A DNA stretch of 64,000 nt, from assembly GCA_949358305.1 (NCBI GenBank), contig OX442316.1:5022001-5086000 (forward strand). Reading direction: 5' to 3'. Source of the stretch: Strigamia acuminata (lineage: Eukaryota; Arthropoda; Chilopoda; Geophilomorpha; Linotaeniidae). The position numbers were made by a program, and so were the translations under genes. Positions 56,009 to 64,000 of the stretch are shown here, in pieces (positions within the stretch are counted from its first letter, which is position 1; each line of letters begins with the position of its first letter). The notes beneath the pieces were generated by a model, which saw only the letters and a list, made by a program, of their open reading frames with translations, ran no database searches and had not been told where the DNA came from.

Positions 56009-58351
56009 CTATCGAAAAATGGAGAATTTTCGCGATGCTAGCCGCCCGTTGGTATTGGATAGTCCGGACACAACATCAGTGATGGTTGGCAATTTTTCCA
56101 AGTTACCAAGCGCGGCCAGAGTCGGTTTAGTGCGCAACATACGGCTCGCAACACGGCGAATATCGTCGGGATTAATTTTGCCTGTAAAAACACGAAATTT
56201 CAACTCAACGTATAAATTCCACGCTATAAATCACTCACTAATCTCATCGATAAAGTGTTGGGGCAGTTTTCGATGCTCGGTGGCGAGCACTTGCCGCGCA
56301 ATATCTTCGAAAACCACCGGACGCGATTCCAAATTCATCAACAACATGGATTGCAATTGTGTTTTAGCTCTGTCTATTTCTTTCTGTAGTTAAACATCGA
56401 CATATTTAATTATTTATCACGAAAAAACTCAAATTTCGACGTTCTTACGTCCGTGATTTCTCCCGCCATTCCCACAAACTCCTTTACAATAACTTCAACT
56501 AAATCTTTCAACTAAAAAAAAAACAGAAAAACATAAAAATCATTTCAAATTCACGTTATTTCCGTTTGTACTTGCGACGGATGCGCGCTTGCGTGAATAC
56601 AAAAAATTCCCGTGTCACTGTACGCGTGATTGTAAGCAGTCGCATTATACATCCAATGAAATCTAGAATAATAAAACAAAATAAATAAATATTTAAAATT
56701 TAAAAAATTAAAATTACCTGTTTAAGACATTCGTGTAGAGCCTCGTGTACATTCCTTTACCGGGTCCACCAGCAGAAAACGACCCTCCACCCCCCATCAT
56801 CATATTAAGCACACAAAACGCAATGAAATCTTCATCTTGATGCGAAGAGCTTTCAAATCCTAACACTATGTGCGCGAGTTCGGGGATCGGTGTAGGACCC
56901 AGACTGACATTCGACAGATCTTTTTCCTTGCGAATTAATCCACCGGTGTAATGCGCGATCGACGTGTCTTTGTTTTTAGTCGCTGGGAAACATAATTCGG
57001 GGTTTTCCTGCCAGATTGCAGGTTTTTCCACAAAATACCTGCAAAAGAATAATTCAAATGAGTTAAAATCGTCGAGGAAATTTGTAAATTGATTTACTTT
57101 TGAGCTAATTCGACTAATTTGTCATGATCGATGCCGACGCCGGCTAAAACCATGTTTTTTGGCTGGTAGTAGCTTTTTAAATACGTGTAGAGAAGATTGT
57201 TGTTGATTTTCGAGATATTTTCAACTGGGCAGAATTTAGGCAGGCCGACGGTGTTGTCGTTGTAAGCACCCTGCGAATGTAATGAATAATGAGAAAAATG
57301 TTCCGTTTTTAATTTGAAATGTGCAATTTTTCGTTTGTTTACCGCGTGGATCATTTCGGTTAAGATGGGCTCTTGTTCTGGTTTGATATTCATGTCTTCG
57401 ACTTCAAATTGGATCATTGAACCAACGTCAGCTAACTTTTTTTTTTTTTTTTTTTAATTTAAAATTTTTAAAATTTTTATTTTTTTGTTTTGTATTTTTA
57501 TTTACTTCTTGAGGAATTAATTTAGGACGAAGAATAACTTCGGATAATAATCGCACAACTGTCGGTACTCCTTCTGTGCTCACGGAAGTTGCATAAATCG
57601 TACAATCTCTGTGTTAACGAAACAATATCTCGAGTAATTAATGAGCGTCAAATTTAATTCGTTTATTTCACCTCGATGTTTGACAATCGCAAATGCCGCC
57701 GTATTTTTCTAAATCCTTCATTATGGCCTCTCGGTTGGCATATTCTGACGTCGACTGTATTTTGAAGATAAAAATTAATATTTTCAAACCATCAAAATGA
57801 ATTTTTAGTTAAAAAAATTAATAAAAATTCACATTAAATGCCAATTTTTCTAAATAATGGGAAATTCCACTTGGATATCCGACTTCATATCGAGATCCCG
57901 AGTCAATTATTACTAGAAAATTATAAAAAATTATTTATTATTATATAATTAATTATTTCAATGTAATTTTTCAATTTACCGCCGACGGTACAAAATTGGC
58001 CAAACTTATTTTCTGACGCAACTCGAAGCCCGTTTGGTAGCGTTGTGACTTTCGTATCCGAATTTGCGTCTTTCTCGTGTAATTTTCGATAGATCGGTGG
58101 TGGAATTGATTTTAAGGGCAAATTTAGAGGGATTTTCGTGACATCTTCGACGAGAATTGATCCGGCATCCTGGATTGCCGGTATATTGCTTTTGAATCGA
58201 GTTACGAATTGAAACGATTTAACTGCCTTCGTCCTGCTAGAATTAAAAAAAAAATAGTTTAGAACTTTTCTTTAATTCGAACTAGTATTTAAAAGGAAAA
58301 CCTCTGGAATAAATGGCAGAAGGAACGACAGGACCGATTGAGCGCCGCCAT
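56009..58351 (-). CDS. PMPCA: Mitochondrial-processing peptidase subunit alpha
   Basis: Non-catalytic, substrate-binding subunit of the matrix protease that removes mitochondrial presequences. Twelve exons on the minus strand; the first is 58351-58302 and the last ends at 56009. An Arg/Ser-rich presequence ([16 protein letters not shown]) is followed by [11 protein letters not shown]. The inverse zinc motif is degraded (HYLEK instead of HxxEH), as expected for alpha rather than beta. The glycine-rich loop [20 protein letters not shown], the hallmark of the alpha subunit, is complete. The conserved C-terminal part [16 protein letters not shown] is also present. It is head-to-head with the THAP gene: 114 bp between start codons. 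Confidence 0.93.
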
Positions 58352-58465
58352 GTTTTTTCGTAATGGTTTCGCAGCCGAATCATTCAGTGTTTTACCACTA
58401 GGTAGCGTTGATTTTACCGTTTTGTTTCAAATTCTTCCACACACGAAGAATTTCTCAAGATTGAA
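58352..58465. promoter_or_regulatory. Short bidirectional promoter region, PMPCA / THAP gene
   Basis: Only 114 bp separate the two divergent start codons, and no TATA box is visible for either gene. A shared promoter is inferred from spacing alone. Confidence 0.5.
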
Positions 58466-59223
58466 ATGCGTACTTGTTTTTCACCTGGCTGCAGGTCAGG
58501 CTATAAAACAAACACTGAAAAACATCATTTGTTTCGTCCAAAGTCATATCAAGTGAAGCAATGGGGACTGCTGATACCAAGGAGTGACAGGGTATTGAGT
58601 ACCAAAAGTTACATTTGTGATATTCACTTTTCTGATCATTTCATTAGAAAAGTTTATACACATATAATTAATGGTAAAGTTGTAGAGATTGAAAGAGGTA
58701 AATGGGATCTAACTGCTGATGCTAAACCAACTATATTTCCAAACACTCCAAAATATTTAAGCAAAAAACTACTTAATAGAAAACCTCCGAAGGAAAGGTT
58801 GCCGATAAAAGAAAAAGCACCAAAAGAAAATACCACAAGTATAATTTTTTTAATTTATTATTTTTATTAAATTTTTTAATAATAGCTTAATATTTTTAAT
58901 TTTATTTTTAAGATAACAATACCGTTAAGATGAAAGCCTACCCATTAACTGAGTCTCTGATTAATGCTGAACCCAACAATGCTGAAACAACCAGTGGAAT
59001 CCAAGAATGGGTACCACACCCATTCGCACAACATAAAGAAAACAGTGAAGAAATTAATTTATCAAACAATATTGCAAAGGATGTACAAGAAAAAGTTCCA
59101 TATAAAATCCAAATTCAATTGAAAAGAGCCGAGCAGAGAATTAAACTATTAATGCTACAGAAGAAGAAGCTGCAGCGAGATCTGCGAAAAGCTAACTGCA
59201 GACTGAGGAAACTTGGATGGTGA
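58466..59223 (+). CDS. THAP domain zinc-finger protein
   Basis: Two exons, 58466-58838 and 58913-59223, 227 aa. The N-terminal THAP domain is a C2CH zinc finger that binds DNA and is related to the P-element transposase DNA-binding domain. Cys4, Cys9, Cys51 and His54 are in place, with Trp33 and an AKPTIFPNTP box (family AVPTIF) at its end. A Lys/Pro-rich linker follows. The C-terminus is a Lys/Leu-rich coiled coil (IQIQLKRAEQRIKLLMLQKK), as in THAP1-like proteins. No transposase domain is present, so this is a host-type factor. Exact orthology is unclear. Confidence 0.85.
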
Positions 59224-59438
59224 ACTTCTTTCTACCGGTATGGACTGTGCCGTTTCCCAGATCCACTAATCCACTTCCGGGTTTTATTAATGACGTTATT
59301 ATTTAACTATTACAGTGAGCAATTCCAGGAAATTTTTATGATAAAAAAGAAATCCGCCTGTGTAAATTGCTCGCATTGACACATTTTTTATGGTAATCCA
59401 TGTTTTTGTTAATATGTCAAATAATACTGGAATAAACT

Positions 59439-59599
59439 CTATTCCAAAAAGTACTTGAAATACTCCCATTGGTTGGGAGATTCATTACACCAGTATAAAT
59501 GCATTGCGAGAAATAGTTCCCAAAATGCAGCAATTGATTTGTCATCCGCAATGTAAATCTCCCAACCAATGGGAGTATTTCAAGTACTTTTCGGAATAG
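59439..59599. mobile_element. 161-bp MITE with about 42-bp near-perfect inverted repeats
   Basis: Starts CTATTCCAAAAAGTACTTGA and ends TCAAGTACTTTTCGGAATAG, with pairing continuing through AATACTCCCATTGGTTGGGAGATT. The arms differ at only one or two bases, and about 75 bp of unique sequence lies between them. The element sits between the convergent THAP and GNL3 genes, so it could form a hairpin in read-through 3' RNA. Confidence 0.85.
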
Positions 59600-59781
59600 T
59601 GTGTGTACTAGTGTGTGTATTATTCGTACAGATAAATTGAAAGATAATACATAATAAAATTATTACACCAATGGAATACATTTACTACATAAAGTAGCAA
59701 TCACATCTCGCCGAAAATAATACAAACAAACCAGAATATAATCTTCATAATTCTTTTATTTAATAATATTCAACAATTCCT

Positions 59782-61975
59782 TCAAATTTTGAAATCAACT
59801 TTAAAATTATAAGTGTCGTCACCGCCCAAACTTTTCATAGCACTCGTCAACGAATCGGACAATTTTTCAGCCACTTTATCTAATAAAATTGAGAATAAAA
59901 TCAATAATCATTACGTTTTAACTAAAAAAAACAATTCGAATAATTACCATTCCTCTTGCGCTTTTTCTTCGACTTCTTAAACTGAATTTTGCTCTGCTGA
60001 TTCAACTTCAAATTCCCTTCCAACGCCAACGCGCCGTCCAATTTCCTCGCTTTGCCCTGCATCCTTTGCGGCACTTCCTCGCTCTTGTCTTTAACTTTCC
60101 TATCTTCATCCATCGGCTCCGACGCAACCTCTTCTTCCGGCTCATCAACTTCGATTCGAGCGTCAATGGGTCCGCTCGATTCATTCGTAATGTAATGCAT
60201 CGCCATCCGCCTCGGTAAAGCACTCATCATTTCTTGCTCATCCTCCAACAAATTGTCGATATTAAACGCAGCGCTCATCTCAGTAACGATTCGAGCGTCC
60301 AAATACGACGGAAGTAAAGCACTGATAGGAGGATGTGTGTAATATTTAATCTTCCCTCTGAAAATAAACATTTTCTCGTCAATTTTGACCGTTTAAATCA
60401 ATTTTTTATATTCATTTACTCGTTCCAATTATTAATAATCGTCTTTGCGGCTTCATTGACGTTGGGTATGCCTCGTTTCTTCAGTTTACCCTGTTTCTTA
60501 GCAACAAGCGCTATAAATTCCGCCACAGTTTTGAATTCCGGAATCGAATAAAACAAAAGTAATTCTTTTCTATTGCAACGTTTCAATATTTCCTCAACGG
60601 GCGCGATTGGATCCTTCAACGTTTCAACCTAAATAAAAATGTAAACAAATTTGTTAATTAAATTTAAAGGTAATTTACGAGTAATTAATACTTTGACGGC
60701 GTTTCTTAAAGCGGATGCGACACTGTCGGATTTCGCGAAAACAATTCCGGGCGAATCCAACAACACAATGTGCTTGTCGAGATGGATTTCTTGCATCGAT
60801 TTAGTGACCCCGGGAGTGGCTCCAACGTTACAAACACGAGTTCGCTTCAAACTGTTGATCACGCTGCTTTTTCCGACGTTTGGAAACCCTGAAAAATAAT
60901 TTCGATTCAGTTTAAACTCAAAAAATGCACAAAAAATTACTCCTTACCCACAATTCCAACCCTAATGTGCGTTCGAATGTCCTTATTTCGGCAATAATTA
61001 CCAAGAAGCTTCATTAACACGTTGGCTCCCAAGCATTGACTGCTCTTCGCTAATTTATTAGCATTGCTTATGATCGGTACAGAACTCCGAGCCAAATTCG
61101 ACTTTTGGTTTTGTGTGGACGATTTAAAAGCAATCGTTGGTAATTCATTTCGCAGATATTTCAACCAATCTGTAACGTTTTCGTTCGGGACTAAATCTGC
61201 AATTTTTAAAAAAAAACATACATAAAATGATTGAACGTTTAATGTAGTGATAAATTTGTTCACCAATTTTATTCAGAACCAACACCAATCGCTTATTGGG
61301 TCCGCCGCTTATCACAGCTTCCTCCACTTGCGGACACCGACTTCCCAAAGGGTCGCGAGCATCGAGGACTTCCAAGATGACATCCGCAGCGTCGATTACT
61401 TTCTTAAATTCCTTGTAGTAACCTTTCCCGGTTTGTTCTTTCACGGTTTCGTCGTCGTCCTCGTCTATTTTCATTCTCTTCGCCTCGAAAAGCGTCGCTT
61501 TCAACAGCGCTTCTTCTTCGAGCGATTCCAATTTCCTCTTGTTCGAGTCGGGATTTCTTTTATCCTCTTTTTGCTGCAGTTTCAATTCTTCCGCCTAATG
61601 ATGAAGAATTTTTTTGTTAAAATAAATGTTTGACCGTTGCTGAATTAATAAATTACTTGTCTCTTCCTTTCCTCGGCTTCTTTTAAGATCTCGTCTTTAA
61701 ATGGCAGACTGTTGGGAACTCCCGGATCTTTCTTTAACTCTAAGAAATTAATTTTATAGCGTCGAATTCATTTTTTTTTATTTTTATATTTTTATACTCT
61801 TTTTCGGGTTTTTCTTGGCTTCCCTTTTCAATTTTTTGTTGTGTTGTCGCACTTTCTTCTCCACTTTGTATCGTCTTCGTGCCGGGACCCTCTTGCTTTG
61901 CTTTTCTGGAAATATTAAGGAATTAAAATTTGATTCTAGACGAAATACAAACGACAAATACTAACTTCGAACCAT
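59782..61975 (-). CDS. GNL3: Nucleostemin / guanine nucleotide-binding protein-like 3
   Basis: Nucleolar circularly permuted GTPase needed for ribosome biogenesis and proliferation. Nine exons on the minus strand. The first exon has only 10 coding bases (61975-61966). The basic N-terminal domain ([18 protein letters not shown]) is followed by a coiled coil and the permuted motif order: DARDPLG and LVLNKIDL (G5/G4) precede GFPNVGKSS (G1), then TPGVTKS and DSPGI (G2/G3). The acidic C-terminal region and KKKRKR are typical. GNL3 is preferred to the related GNL3L because of length and context, but separating the two needs a tree. Confidence 0.9.
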
Positions 61976-63477
61976 CGTAACGTTAGATCTAATGAATTTA
62001 TCTATAAATTCGGCTACACGAGGTAAACCTGATCCACGCTGTCGCAGATCCAAACACCCGGATGGATAATTTTTTTTGTCGCCATCTATCGGCATTAACT
62101 GAAAGTTTCATATTATTATACAGACTCTTCCTTCGTCAATCTTGTTTTTGATTAAACTTTTTTTGTGCAATAGTTACAATAAAAATGTGCATTCGAATTT
62201 TTTATGTTGAAATGTTGAGTTATTTAATTTTTTTTTTTATGTTTGAAATAAAAATTTTCACAATTTTTTCCAAAAAAATTACCAAAAACACCTGAGAATT
62301 AAATGGAATTATTTTGACTTTTAAATACATAATTACATAATTAAATAATTACTTAAATTAAGTACCGGTATTTCTATTTTAAAAAAAAAGATAAGATTAT
62401 GTGATTATATTATATGTAAGCTGTAATGTAATCATGCAAACGCTTGTCACAACATAAAATTAACACATTTTGCTGTTAAATTTTGACATTTTGAAAAATT
62501 TATGTTGTGATTACTTATAAATGTTTAGTCTTCTTTTTTTATATAAATATAAAAAAATATAGTTGTTTTCTTTTTCATTTTTCTGAAGCAGGTTTAATCT
62601 TTTTTTATTTTTTATTTCTTAATGGAGTTTTTCCCCTCATTTTTGGTTTTATCGCTTTCCAAAAAAGTCTGACTTTATCGACTGAAATTGCTCTTTGCTT
62701 GCCGAAAACTCACCAAAACACATTAAATCCATTAAACCACTTTTTCGGTCAACTCAAGAAACTAATTAAAAGTATTTTAAGGAAATGCTTTCCTCAATCT
62801 GGTTTTTCCACCAAGAATTTTTTTTTCCTTATAAAACATGGTCACATTTTTAATACAGTCGCATTTTTCTTGAATTCCAAATTATCCTCCTGGTCAAAGT
62901 CTAACCCGAGCTAATTATCACCTTAATATATACATAACGGAAATAGTTTAGCAAAAATATAGCCGCGACTCATATTATAAACGAGCATGACCAAAATCAT
63001 CTACTATAAATGTCATTTACACATTCAAATCCCTTTCTAATCACTTCCTGTTACGTGTTGATGACGCGTTACAAATGGGATTACCATTACCGCTGCTCCA
63101 CTGGCTCTGCAGCCTGCAAAATGCGCAAACATGATGTGTGGGTGGGTGATGGGTCACCAAGGACGCTTCAATACATTTTTTTTTAATTTGCGGGTCACTG
63201 CTACCAATTTAGGGCTGCACACACACAGGCTAAAAGTTCATGAGCCCCTTATACAACATCTTTACTCACCCACACCTTCGAAAAAGCATTTGAAAACGCA
63301 AATAAAACAAAAAAACACAAAAAAATTTTAAGTCACACAAAGTGAAATACATTTGTTTTGTATACATATGAAATTTAAATTCGTATCACGATCCTCGGGT
63401 GTATAATCACTTGATTAACGTTGGTATTCTAACTTTACGATGTTGTTCAGTTCGTAAAGTGGTATATTTACAGTCCT
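61976..63477. other. Intergenic AT-rich region
   Basis: No gene accepted. A frame at 62507-62914 is low-complexity Phe-rich sequence with no family features. Confidence 0.45.
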
Positions 63478-63648
63478 TCATGGTTCGTCGTTAGGTCGCA
63501 ACATTTCTCGACATCTGTAGGCCCATGGATCCCAAATTTCACCAAAAGGGCACACCGACGGCGGGTACGAATCCACCACGAAAACAAACAGAACGAGCAT
63601 CATCAGCACGACGCAAAACGAGAAAATATTTGGACAAACAGTGGCCAT
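63478..63648 (-). CDS. Small secreted peptide, 56 aa, unrecognised
   Basis: Single-exon frame on the minus strand, ATG at 63648 and TGA at 63478-63480. The first ~26 residues form a strong signal peptide (FCVVLMMLVLFVFVVDS). The mature part is about 30 residues and begins near SYPPSV. It has two cysteines (in SVCPFGEIW and YRCREML), two tryptophans and an acidic C-terminus (NDEP). The 11 residues between the cysteines would allow one disulfide loop. It carries no dibasic sites, so it does not look like a classical neuropeptide precursor. A TATA box lies about 90 bp upstream, which supports a real gene. I do not recognise the family. Confidence 0.6.
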   Translation of the reverse strand: MATVCPNIFSFCVVLMMLVLFVFVVDSYPPSVCPFGEIWDPWAYRCREMLRPNDEP

Positions 63649-63734
63649 TTAACAGGCAGTTGTGTAGAGACTGAAAGTAACCGGATTACTCGGAGGCAAA
63701 CGTCCGTGGAAATGACTGTTCAAGTTGCAACACG

Positions 63735-63745
63735 CTTTTTATAAG
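63735..63745 (-). promoter_or_regulatory. TATA box of the small secreted peptide gene
   Basis: TTATAAAAAGC on the minus strand. A start about 30 bp downstream would fall near the minus-strand AACAGTCATT, leaving a 5' UTR of about 65 nt. Confidence 0.55.
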
Positions 63746-64000
63746 AGGAAAACGTTTTTTTGACCTTGAGAGGCTTTTTCCTTTTGACGCAACGAAATAT
63801 AAATAAGTAGGAATGTTTTTTTTAATTTTATTTTAGTTACCGTAAATTTAAAAAAAAAAAAAATACATCTGAAAATTTGCACTTTTTTCCTTCTCTCGTT
63901 TCATTTGATTTTATTTTTTCCTCCTCATTTCTTTCTTCATTAAAATCTAAAATTGTATATTTTTAAATTCGATCTAAAAGCGATTGCCAAAAAAAGCGCG
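63746..64000. other. AT-rich right edge of window
   Basis: Poly-A/T rich; nothing recognised. Confidence 0.4.

Noticed and set aside
62507-62914. 135-aa Phe-rich ORF
   Set aside because: T-rich low-complexity DNA; does not begin with ATG in good context; no motif.

Overview
The window is eukaryotic and almost certainly from an insect, probably a beetle. It is AT-rich, most introns are 50-90 bp with GT/AG ends, and the gene content includes a chitin deacetylase, a zen/Hox3 homeobox gene, an insect-type GMC oxidoreductase and DUF1397-like secreted proteins. The ORF calls give only fragments, so I rebuilt the genes exon by exon and checked reading phase across the junctions. Exon boundaries may be off by a base or so.

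Layout. 0-1.9 kb: the 3' part of a farnesyltransferase beta subunit gene (+). 3.2-15.0 kb: a Cda5-type chitin deacetylase (+) with one 8.3 kb intron full of AT-rich minisatellites. 15-28 kb: gene-poor and repeat-rich. It holds a possible short two-exon transcript, a 21-bp array, an intronless divergent elongin C between inverted and direct duplications, a 38-bp array with a 410-bp higher-order period, GC-rich duplications, a mariner-like MITE and a 31-bp array. 28.2-33.7 kb: three tandem cysteine-rich secreted proteins that resemble DUF1397 (27-kDa hemolymph glycoprotein) and have hydrophobic, GPI-signal-like C-termini. 34.8-37.8 kb: peroxisomal acyl-CoA oxidase 3 (+). 38.3-41.2 kb: three small two-exon secreted helical proteins, an orphan family I do not recognise. 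42.6-44.3 kb: zen/Hox3 (+). 45.4-49.2 kb: GMC oxidoreductase (+), with a complete MITE in one intron. 50.1-62.0 kb: a compact block of PGAP4, DRG2 (-), ECI1, a UPF0547/C16orf87 homologue, mitochondrial processing peptidase alpha (-), a THAP protein and GNL3/nucleostemin (-). 63.5-63.7 kb (-): a 56-aa secreted peptide gene with its own TATA box.

How the genes relate. Two lipid-oxidation genes (ACOX3, ECI1) and two mitochondrial genes (ECI1, PMPCA) are present, but no operon-like logic is evident. The two clusters of duplicated secreted proteins are the accessory part of the window. DRG2/ECI1 and PMPCA/THAP are head-to-head pairs. PGAP4/DRG2, UPF0547/PMPCA and THAP/GNL3 are tail-to-tail.

The best candidates for something undescribed are the orphan three-gene family beside zen, the tail-anchored DUF1397-like cluster, the divergent elongin C inside a nested duplication, and the 56-aa peptide.
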